In this document: piece by piece, positions 38,766 through 53,364 of the stretch | Numbering within the stretch: the stretch's first letter is position 1 | Layout of the letters: the number at the start of each line of letters is the position of its first letter | NCBI RefSeq assembly: GCF_040054535.1 | Contig: NC_090795.1 | Coordinates: 4,563,501 to 4,627,500, forward strand | Length of the DNA stretch: 64,000 bases | Source: Antennarius striatus | Lineage: Eukaryota > Chordata > Actinopteri > Lophiiformes > Antennariidae | Direction: 5' to 3' | Made by a program: the position numbers and the translations under genes | Notes under the pieces: generated by a model | The model's input: only the letters and a program-made list of their open reading frames with translations | Told to the model about the DNA's origin: nothing | The model's database searches: none

Positions 38766-40965
38766 GGGTCCTTAGGTTCAGCCAAAAAACAAACAAAACA
38801 AACATTTAGGTGCACAATCAAGAATAAATTCGGTTCAGAATAAAAGAAGACCCCGTAGATAGTCAAGATTAGAACAGATCTAAAAACATGCAATAAAATA
38901 ATTAATGAGGGAATTCATTTTAACGCACTAGTACTCAGACCCCTCTGTTAGCAATCTCACCTGAATATGTTGTTCGGCAACGCTGGATATTCAACTGCTA
39001 GGTTAGCTGCTAGGTCGAATTCTTTTTTTTTTTAGCTAACTGCGTGCTCGAATAAGTGTGTTTTGGGCTGAAACGTCTGCTCACGGTGAAAATTAAACAC
39101 CAAAACAACATACATAACAGCAGGAAAACACAAGACGACAGTATGACATAAGTGCGTGAAAGAACGGGAGCCCAGAATGTCATATCCACTACGGCAAAGG
39201 CATGACCCGCCCCTACGTTACTTCTGATTGGCTAATAGTTCTTGGCCGATTGGTTGTGCTTGAATGTGAGGCTTGATGATAGGTTAGAATGGTTACGACC
39301 ACCCTATCGAGCAGAGTAGGGCGGATCACAGCTTCACCATAGTGGACATCTTGGGTCAGTTCCCCATGTGCGGTTACGTATGGATCGTGGGGCTTTCAAG
39401 GGCAACATCATTTCCTGTTGGAGATGAAGCAATAAGACGGTCGGCGAACAGTATTTAGCGCGATAGTTTGATTCTGCTAGTGTTGCTTAACTGAAAAGTT
39501 AATAAATAAAATAAAATAGTTAAGTGTTGCTTAACTGAAAAGTTAAGCAACACTAGCAGACAAAAACTTTTTATTGGTAGCACAGACAGGTCTTGCCTAA
39601 GTCTTACTAAACTTGTCTGAAGAAAAGGTAAAACGCTGCAAAGCTCTTTGCGCCCCAAATTTGCATCACTGGATTTATTGAGTGTAATTTTACCTTTTAT
39701 ATGACCACGTTGAATTAAACAGTATTAATAATCTCTTAACTTTTCAGCTACTAACTTTTGCTTGTTGCTTGTAGAGGGCGAAATAAGACATACACAATTA
39801 AATTGTTTTATTACAGAAACTGAATGGAATTTTAAAAAAAATAATTAGTAATTCATGACCCCAGTCTTATTATAATAGGCTATATTATTCTGTCTTATTG
39901 GGGCCATTTAGAAAACTACTGCTCAATGGTGCTATAGTACAGTACTCAACATAAAGGTAACGACCGTATATTGAATTGCTAGAACTACCTGGTAATAGAG
40001 CTGAAGATGGCAAACTAAACATACAGAATAAATCTGTTATTTTCCCTGGTCTCATGGGAGTCTCACGTTAGTTGCAGGTAAATTTTTAATTACCTTTCAT
40101 CAATCTGGGTGTAGTTCACAATTGCAGACTGACAGCTCCTCAACGTCACACAAAACACATTAAAGTAAGAGATTTTGATCTATTATGTCCTTTTATTTGT
40201 AATAACAGTATAGCAGTGTAGTTTATCCACGTAAATACAGTGTTTTGTTTGCAGGAAAAATAAAAGTTCCTTAAAATTTCTTTTAACTACAGTACATTAT
40301 TCAGCAGGGTCAATTATGTGCTCTTGCACCAGGGCCAAAACTGTATCAGGCTGTAACCTGATGCAGTGCTGGGATCAAATAAAGTTAATGACACTTCTGT
40401 CCAACTTTTCACTGTGCTAACATTTGCATGAGATCATGGTGTTCATTTTCCCTTTTCCAAAACTGAATCAAGCTCTTGCTAGTCAGTACATGTTGAAAGA
40501 GTCTGGTGTGAAAAGGCAAACAGACCTGTCAGGTCTTGAAAAGCATCTTAAGAGGAGACTTAAGTATTTAAGATATGCCAAGTAGGGGAAAATAAAAAGA
40601 ATACAACTTTATTTCAGTTGTCATTTATGGAAGGGAAACAGTAACGTACAACTTTATAATGGGATTTATTTAAAAAGTTTATAAAAATTCCAATAAACCC
40701 AATGGATTGTAAAGACCTATACTGTAGAGCTTCCAAAGTGCAGCCACTTCACATCTTTACATGACAAAAAACACTTGACAAACGTCTGAATTTTCTATTC
40801 ATCAGAGATGTGTACATTTGGCAATACTGGAAGTTCACAGCGGTGAGGTTTTATTGCTTTGGTTTGTTTAGAATGGGGTTTATATTGGAGAGTTGACACA
40901 TGCAGCATGGTGAGCTAGCTGACAGAGGAGGCAGAGAGGGTGAAAGGGGTAGAATGGAATGGTCT
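38766..40965. other. fastkd3 5' region and fastkd3/myl12 spacer
   Basis: A minus-strand donor ATTCAG|gtgaga at 38961/38960 and acceptor cctaag at 38771 suggest a non-coding fastkd3 first exon starting somewhere before about 39180. The inverted repeat at 39474-39559 lies further right. Minus-strand AATAAA signals for myl12 are at 40608-40613 and 40665-40670. No coding exon is supported on the plus strand; in particular no mtrr exons are seen. Confidence 0.6.
39474..39559. repeat. Short inverted repeat with nested direct repeat
   Basis: A 19-bp arm, CTGCTAGTGTTGCTTAACT (39474-39492), is repeated exactly in reverse complement at 39541-39559. In addition TGTTGCTTAACTGAAAAGTT recurs as a direct repeat at 39481 and 39525. 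The spacer is AT-rich. The design resembles a small foldback element or a local duplication with inversion. No transposon family was recognised. Confidence 0.85.
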
Positions 40966-44841
<3,876 letters not shown>

Positions 44842-44900
44842 CTGACAACGACCAGATACCCGTCTAGCTAGCCCACTGATGCCGCTTTTTCAACCACCGC
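44842..44900 (-). promoter_or_regulatory. myl12: Probable myl12 non-coding first exon / promoter
   Basis: A consensus donor (GTTGTCAG|gtaagg) on the minus strand at 44842 is in the right place and orientation to splice to 41802. The transcription start lies somewhere to the right of it and was not located; the right boundary given is nominal. No TATA box was recognised. Confidence 0.5.
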
Positions 44901-45195
44901 CCTTCACTTCCTGATAATAACGCTGTGTTCCGTGTAGAATATTGGAACAAACCACTTGAGAAAAATAGGGGGATCTTCAAGTATGAAATCGTTAAAACAG
45001 AATTTAAGGACAATTTTATGCAGTGATTCTACAATAATACTTTAAAAAATTTCTAATTTTATTAAAAAATTGAATTTACCGTGCGCTTAAATATAAATCA
45101 AGTGCTTAATTACGAATCTTATTTTTCCACCCCCGATAGTGTAAATGTAACTTTCACAAACACTCCCTCGCTTGCGTTGACATTCTTGGATATGC

Positions 45196-45205
45196 CCTTT
45201 TAAGG
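45196..45205. promoter_or_regulatory. Consensus CArG box (SRF site) upstream of myl12
   Basis: CCTTTTAAGG is a perfect match to CC(A/T)6GG, the site bound by serum response factor. It lies about 350 bp upstream of the probable myl12 first exon and 4 kb upstream of the likely myom1 start. Myosin regulatory light chain genes are known SRF/MRTF targets. Binding here is inferred. Confidence 0.55.
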
Positions 45206-46625
45206 GAAGACAGACTACAAGTCCATCTCTTTGTGTAACTAAGGAGAAGAAAAGGTTAATATGTACGGAAATGTAAAAATGTAATTTAATTAGACTAAAT
45301 ATGATCTAAGATAAGTAAATCATGTGCTTTTTTTCTTATTGGAGTCGTTCTTCTCTAATTCCTTCCTACACGCCTCAAAATGTCATTTGTGCTTTTTGGA
45401 AAGTTGCAGATGACTGTTAAATGCATAACATGTTTTAATATTATTTAAATAAACCTTAACTCCTATGTGACTTCACTATGGATAAATCAATTGAAAGACA
45501 TTGTGCAAAAAGGATGCTTATACAGTATAGAAAACCCGGAACAATAATAGCACAATGTTGACAGGATGGATAATTATAGATACTGACTCACCAAGGTGGA
45601 CTAGACAACAGTTGGTACCTCAGATATCGCTGTGAAGGGAGGCTTACTACTGCAGGGCTTCTAAAGCAAAGTGGGGAACTGTTGACTCACAGGTTAAAAC
45701 AAGCTGCCTTTATCCTTTCTGGACAGTTGTCATACATCTTTCAAAGCAGATAAGAAATTGGCTGAACATATGTCATGAGTCACTCAGAGGTTTGGCTATA
45801 TAACATGTAATAAAGTCAGCCACTAGTGAGCCCCAAATTCATTGAATAGCATTAATAGATGTTATGATGGAAACGTTAAGAGCGAACGATTGAAGGATCT
45901 GCTTAAATGATATAAGTATCTGATAATTGCCTGTTATTTCATAATGACAGCCACAAACTAAAAGCTGTTCATCATTAAGCCCAGTTAGCTCAAACTGAAT
46001 ATAAATGCAAGTTGTAACTTTGATCTTTTGATGTCATCGACCTTTAATCTTACAAGTATTTGACTTTATGATAGGCTCACTATAAGTTTGAGAAGGATAA
46101 TATCGTGACTCAGAATTTTAAAACTCCAGTGGAAATTAGTGGAAGAGTATTGCCTTCTACACACCCCAACATCAACATTTCATGTCTTGGCCCAGTTAAT
46201 TTTACTTATCATTCTGACAGCTGTCTTTCTCTACGAATTTAAAGTGACACATGGTGACTTAGTTTAGCATATCTATTGCAGTGTCACTAGAATCCCCTAG
46301 AGTGTGCTAGCTTTATAGAATCCTTTTTGCTTTCAACAATATTATTCATGCACAGTAGTTGCTTGGTTCTTCATTCATTTTGGAATCCAAACTGTGTTCA
46401 CGTTCATTTAATTTGTCAAACTGTGAACCTGAATATTTAAATAAATGCTGTGTACAAAACAAAACATTGAAAACAAGCTACAGGACAACATTCTAGAGGA
46501 GCAAAATTAATATTTTCTAGCTTAAGTAAAAACCTGTCTATTTAGTTTGATATCTATACATATCATATTATGGTCAGACATTAATATTATTTAATATCAG
46601 TATCATTTTATAATACAGTCGATTA

Positions 46626-46628
<3 letters not shown>

Positions 46629-46656
<28 letters not shown>

Positions 46657-46684
46657 ATATTATTATTATTATTATTATTATTAT
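46629..46684. repeat. (TTA)n microsatellite
   Basis: A TTA/ATT trinucleotide tract of about 56 bp with one interruption near 46655 (TTATAATATT). Confidence 0.9.
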
Positions 46685-47179
46685 TTGTAATAACCCATAA
46701 TAATCCCATTATGTATGTGCACTATGAACATACAGTGGATCTTATTCCCACTACAACAATTTGAAGCATTCCTCAACTTGAAAATCCCCTATTCATTCAT
46801 ATCCAACCCTCTTTCTTTTTTTCACTGACCTGGTTAGACTTCAGTCCAGGATTTTGGTGGGAGTTGAATTCAGTCATATTGTAGAACCATTGAAGGTTAT
46901 ACATATCAATATCAATATCAATTTTGTCACACTGGTTGCAAAAGCCAATCAAAAGATCAGGTTTCGACTGTTACACTTTGATGCATGAAAGTGAATAAAA
47001 ATCTTGAAAAAAAAGAAGTTCTTTAAAAAGACATTAAAATGATGACCTATACATAAAATCCCAAAACATTTTAATTCAAATGGGATGTGAAGAGAAATAT
47101 TTCTTGAGCAAGCAGGTTGATCAGTAAAGTAAGAAACAAGGACACTGTGGTTTGTCATTTGTTCTTCTACAATGTGCCT

Positions 47180-47520
47180 TCCAGCCCCCGTATTGGAGTT
47201 GAGGATGTCATGTCTACCTGCTGAACCATGTCTACACTCACCTGGACGGTGCAGGGAGCACTGTGAAAGTCCTGTTTTTAGACTTCTCTAAGACTTTCAA
47301 CACCATCCTGCTGACTCCTCTACATGAGAAGTTGACAGCTATGCAGATTGGCCATCGTATAGTGTTTTACCAGTTTGTGGTGACCATCACTTTCCTTTAT
47401 GCTGCAGTGTATTGAGGCAATGGTCTGAGAGTGGTGGATGCCATCAGACTGAACAGACTGATGTCACTGCTCAGGGATTGTGGGCTTTCTGATATGAGTG
47501 ACTGTGAGTAACATACAGAA
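47180..47520 (+). mobile_element. Decayed non-LTR retrotransposon (LINE) reverse-transcriptase fragment
   Basis: One frame reads THLDGAGSTVKVLFLDFSKT and then FNTILLTPLHEKL, matching the RT palm motif of fish LINEs of the L2/Rex type (LF.DFS.AFNTI). Further right, frame-shifted, comes FYAAVY, a stop and RLNRLMSLLRDCGLSD, which resembles the region after the RT core. At least one stop and one frameshift are present, so this is a dead fragment. Confidence 0.75.
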
Positions 47521-49170
47521 TCTTCTGCTAGTATTTTTTATATACTGTAGTAAAACCCAATTCAGCTGTCTCAATTCCCAGGGTATCCAATGTTCTTGAT
47601 TCCAAGCTGGCAAGGGGGGCATCCCTTTTACATTGTTCTGCAGGATGTTCTCAGACTAAGGCTTTCCTTTGGATTGTCATTGGTGCCACAAAACAAAGGG
47701 GATCACTGAGTGCATTGACTGTAGACAAGACTCCCTTTCTGGTGAATGACCTTTCCTCGTTGGCTACATGGAAGGTGGACGTGTCAGACTGCAGGTTCCA
47801 GATGAGTAAACCTAAACTGCATTGCAGTGGCAAGGCGTCTGTGGTTAGGTCCAAAATCTGTCAGATTTGCAGCCTGGTCTTCAGAAGGAAATGTATAAAC
47901 TACTGATATTTGATCCACTGTTGTATAAAAGTATGCTGTTGTAGTTTTAAGGGTTTTTATGTGAGATTCTATAGTGAATGTTGTCAGTCTAAGTATTAAC
48001 TGTCTGTTAACCTGCTGCTACCTGCAGATTTAATTCATATGTGAAATTATAGCAAGATTTTTCAGTAAGAAAACGAATTAACAAACTCCTGAAGTTTCAC
48101 AAAATGTCTTTACTTACCCTCCACCAACAGTAACAGTACCAGTTCCAGTACCAGTACCAGCATGTGCCGTTGTTGCTTTACTGATAATGACTGAGCAGTC
48201 ATCAGTCATGTGTGTAGATTAGGCATGTGATGTAGATCAGGCCTCATTTAATAGGTTTACACTTCAAAAACTATGCCCATAACATTTAAATTATGATGCT
48301 TGCTGACTTTGGTGTCATGTGGGATGGTGGGGCCTGAGGGCCTGAAAGGATGACCTCACAGGTGTTTGTTGACATGATATTCCATGGAAAAATTATTTGA
48401 TGTTGCATTCGATTTCCTAAATAATGTCAAAATATCATCGGTGGCCAAATAAAATCTTCCTCCCAAAGGACCTCTTAAATGAAACTGGAAGTTTCTATCA
48501 TTTCTCAATGTTTTTATCAATAATATCACACCAATCTACTCCAGTAGAAATAAATTTGTGTGTGAGTCATTAAATAGTTTTTCTTTCTTTATTAGCTGTT
48601 TGTGCTCTGAGGTAAAGACAAGGCACTTTTATGTTCTTCCACAAATGAGAGTGAGAATGAAAGAGAGAGTGACACAGCGATAGTCACTGGTATGTGTGTG
48701 CGAAGCGAGTAACAATAACATGGCTAAAGTTAGCAGTGATCACAGCTGAGACCGCTGCGCTAAAGACAAACGTTTCAGATTAACAAGGAAGCTGTTGGTG
48801 CAAAGTCACACAATTGCTTTTATTTATTTATTTAAACACAATTTATATAATGAAATAGTTGTTATTCTATTATTATAATAATAAATTGTAAACTTACTTC
48901 TGTAGGGAAACAAAACAAAAGCATGTACATTTATTCATAAATACAATACAAACCAAATACATTTTCACATGTTGTGAATTTTGTACAGAGCATAAGATGG
49001 AGAAATAAAAAAAGAACAAAAAAACATGTATAAAATTCCACCAGTGTTTACCTGCATATCAGTCAGTGACGCTCATCAGCAGAGACCTGCAACCATAAAT
49101 GTGTTGTGCTACAGGAGTTGACTTTCCCCCCACACACACTCCACTCTCTGCTATATTTATCCCCATCGTC

Positions 49171-49345
49171 ACCATAAAAGGCTGTGACTGCTGCTTGGGC
49201 ACTCCAGCAAGGGCCGGTATTATTTTTGTTGTGTGGTTCGCAGCCTTGAACGCACCTACCTGTAGGCTAGCTGGGATATCAAGCTTTCAGTGTGGAGTTC
49301 ATTTTTTCCCATTAAAAGATTGGAATTTGAGGCCTTGTGTCCAGG
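49171..49345 (+). promoter_or_regulatory. myom1: Probable myom1 promoter and non-coding first exon
   Basis: A TATA-like CATAAAAGG lies at 49173-49181, and a strong donor CCAGG|gtaagt is at 49345/49346. An acceptor after a branch-like ctaactaac (ccacacag, ending 49776) would join it to the exon carrying the start codon at 49840. An AT-rich CTATATTTAT, one mismatch from the MEF2 consensus, lies at 49151-49160. The start site itself is inferred. Confidence 0.45.
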
Positions 49346-49839
49346 GTAAGTGGCAGCAGACATGTAGGGATGTGATAAAACAGATCGTAATTATTGCATA
49401 TGTTTATTAAAGCATGCTGAAAAGTGTTCAATTGCCTGAATCTTATACTTCTTGTTTCTATTTTCTAATGCTATATTTTAAAATTTGAAGATTTTAAAAT
49501 AGTTACAAGACATTTATTGTTTTTATTTTTTCAATTTAAAATTATGTTTTTGTTGTTTTTACTCATATTGGCATCATGATATGTTTTTTTATGTTCCTAC
49601 AGTTGATATTTAGAATTTAATTATCCATGTTCAACGATATAGAACATGTTGAAGTAAATGAAAGCATGTCGAGCATGTTGATACAACCAATGACCGATTT
49701 CAGCAAATTTGTGAAGTTCCCACTGAAACAGCTGTACAGTATATTGTCATAATACAAAAACTAACTAACCACACAGACGAACAGATAGGCACCAAGAACC
49801 TCGGAAACTCAGGGCTCGTAACTGGGAGAGGCCTGCAGC

Positions 49840-52800
49840 ATGCCTGGATCTATACCGTTCTATCAGAAGAACCACCGCCACTATGACCGTGGGTACCGCA
49901 ACAAGGCGACCAGGTCCATAATGAACCAATACCAGTCCAGCAGCAGCAGCAGCAGCAGCACTGCTGGCACCAGCACCTCTGCTACCAGCTGGAGCAGAGG
50001 GTAAGGAGGAGGCAGTCTTTGTCACAGGAAAGGCTTGTTGCTCCCCTTAACGCCATCAGCCATCCCAACTGATCGAGTTCACCTCCATCACCTTGGCTGG
50101 ATCACTTCCCCGTCACAGCGCTGGGATCATCTGTCTTGCTAACCGGTTCTCTTTCACTCTGACCAACCCTCACAAACATCCGAGGACCTCTTCACTGATT
50201 ATAACAGCTTTGAATCCTGCACAAAGTTTACTGCATGTATTCTGCTTTGATGTCTGCTTTGATGCATGCTGCCGATCTGTCATCTTTAACACAGCCATCT
50301 TTAAATTACTGAAATTATGTTTTGCACAGGTTAAAGCAATGTAATTGCTGACTTACGGTATATGTCGACTATAGTAGAATCTTTTCTTGTGCATTCATGG
50401 TCAGCGTTTTTGTGGGGGGTTTTTTCATTTTCCCATTCATGTCTGATAGACACGAGTAGTTGTTCATTAATGACAAGTGCTACGTTTAGTGGATTCCCTG
50501 TTAAATGCACTGGTAGTCAAATTATATTCCAGCATATGTATTTGTTGTTAAAGATTTTACAAGAGAAAAGACTGTTATTTTAAAAAAAATACTGGTTTTG
50601 AGTTGGTCACGGTGTCAAGTTGTTTAGTTTCATAGCGGATTCCCCAATTTGTTAGTCCATAAAAAGAAATAATAAAAGTTTATGGTGATGCCATCTTTTT
50701 CTCTGCCAGGCAAAACTTTAAATAAAATGTGTTAATGAGTGTGAAGAGGACTTAGGTTTTAATACAGTAATAACATCTGATCTTTGCTTATCCTTCATCC
50801 GGTATCTGTGCTGGGGAGAAAATATAATTATGATGGTTTAAGTTTTCATTTGTCCAGGCGCTTGGAATACAGAATGTGTTCCCCTTTCCTGAATTTCAGT
50901 GATGACATCAAAGCTCTACTGGTGATAAATCCACTTTAATGGGGGTTGTTACAGCTCTGATTCTGTGAAGTCAAGGGACTGTAAACCACAGCTAAAGTGA
51001 TAGCAACCCACATAGATAGAAGGAAAATGAGGGCAGTTACCCTGTCACCCCTTTTGCCCCTGCCTCCTTATCAGGTTCTGGTGATCTCACACCCAGACCT
51101 CCCACCCCCAGCTCTCCAAGTCTTGCATATAGTGTTGCGACACACAAACTGTGTGTCGTTTGACCACAAATGCGACATCAAATTATCCCTTCCCTCAATA
51201 TATCTTAAGAATACACACAGGAATAGATCATTTTAGTATGACTATGTTACTGTATGTACTGTACAAGGATTAGGGTGCAAGTAGTCTGACTCTGCTATGG
51301 GTTAAAATCATACTCTGTCATTGTAATATTTTTTTTTTTGTGTGTGTGTGGTGGTAGTATTTTAAAGCACCTCAGCAGTATTCACAATGTCCTTCATATC
51401 AGATTCACTTGTGTGGAAGCATAAAATGCTAAATATCCAAAACTAAACCATCTATCACAATGAACTTTAATTTACAGCTCATCCTCCGTCACCTTGACAT
51501 TACCACAAGATGATGATTCTGTTATTCTGTTATTAGCTACACTGTCTGGCCAGGCTGATGGTGTATTGTATGTCCCAGACTTAATCTAGCTTCATATTCT
51601 GGGCTGGAGGCAAGCAGACTGAGCCCTTTACCCAAGAGAGCCAAGCCAACTTACTTGGCCGTGGATAAAGAGAACCAAATCATCGGCTATGTAGTGCCTA
51701 TCTTCTCTGGGAGGTAACGAACACTTATTCATCTGGAAATAAGATCATGTTTAAGTTATTACAGTTTTATTAACATGCCTTACTCCCTACATCCATCTCG
51801 GGCTCTGCTCTAGTCAAGAGCTTTTGGATGCAGAGGAAACCAGTGTGCGGAACACTTCTGCATACGCGGCACGCAGGGATTTGTTCACCAGTTGCCTGGA
51901 GACGGAGCGGTCAGTGCAGTTCGCCAGGAAGAAAGCCATGCGCGAGTCAGCTGAACGCATCTCTCTGAATAAAAGGGTCAGTGGGGGGGATTCTATAGTA
52001 CTTGTAGCCGACTTGAGGTCTTACAGGAAACCAAAGAAGTTTACATCAGTTGGTTTACATGACATCACATCCTGTGTTTTGTTAGATTAAAGAATGCAGT
52101 TAGAGATATTAACATAACTGGGTACAGTTATGCTGTGATACTTCAGACTAGGTGATAAATCCTTACACTATGAAATTATTTATATTGCTGGGCGATGATG
52201 TGAAATAGCATCCAACAATTCACTGAGCATCATAAAGGCCACAGTTACTCTCTCTCTGCTCTGCCAGAAAGTCTTCCACTGGGTGACAGATTCCTAAGGA
52301 GATCATGTTTCTTGAGACACAGGGAAGCAGTGTCCCAGCGGTGTCTTTATATTAAGTGTTGACTTCCTGGTTGCACAACTAGACAGGGTCTCGTTGCTCT
52401 ATTCATAGAGCACACACTCATAACACGTGCAGTGCAGCATTGGAAAGTGCACAGATTTTGCATGCGTAAAACAAAGATATGCTGGCATTGCTCAGCTTGT
52501 GTATGTAAAAGCTTTGCATTGTCTCAGCCATGCATTGTGAATCGCTGGTGAAATTAAGAGAATATTGTTGGTGAATGTATTTCTTTTGGTTAAATAGTTT
52601 ATGGATGTTCTGAGTAATTCAGTGGTTAAGTCTTGCTCTACTTGTAGATCCATGAACACAAGCAACACTTTAAGCGCATGAACGAAGACAGCCTGATGCA
52701 TCCCCCAGAGTTTGTGATCAAACCACGCTCCCACACTGTGTGGGAGAAGCAGTGCGTGCGACTGCATTGTACCGTCACTGGCTGGCCCGACCCGCGGGTC

Positions 52801-53306
52801 GTCTGGTAGGTCTCACAGGCTACAAAACATGACTCCATGTTTGTCCTTTATGCTCCCCTCAACATCCTGCTTATTCCTCTGGGCTCCATCATGCTCCTGT
52901 GGCTTTGCTATTTTACTCTTGTTTCGCACTCTTCAAGTTCTTTGTGTCCTCTATTCTGTCTTCTTTTTTTCTGCCTCCCACTACAAGGTACAAAAACAAT
53001 GTGCCTATTGACCCTCATGCCCACCCTGGCAAGTATAGACTTGACAGCAGATACAACGTGCACGCACTGGAGATTAACAGGTTAGTATTTGGTATGGAAT
53101 GGCGTGACAATCACTTTTGATGGAAAAAAGTGGAAAAAATTGCACAGGTTTTACCCATAAAAGTTCGAATACTCAGGCCGCTATACGTGAGTTGAACACC
53201 ACTGTATCCATCAAAAACAAACTATATCAAAGTGGAATGTCAGAAGGATATCCGTTGTGTTTCTGGAGGGAAGATTTGTCATTTTATGTGTTAGAACTTA
53301 GCAAAC

Positions 53307-53364
<58 letters not shown>

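Larger units (their letters stand above)
44901..49170. other. myl12/myom1 head-to-head intergenic region
   Basis: AT-rich, with a CArG box (45196-45205), a TTA trinucleotide tract (46629-46684) and a decayed LINE fragment (47180-47520). No coding exon of a host gene was recognised. Confidence 0.65.

Noticed and set aside
49765-50025. Ala-rich minus-strand frame at the myom1 start
   Set aside because: It is the reverse of the Ser-run-containing first coding exon of myom1, which matches the family N-terminus on the plus strand.
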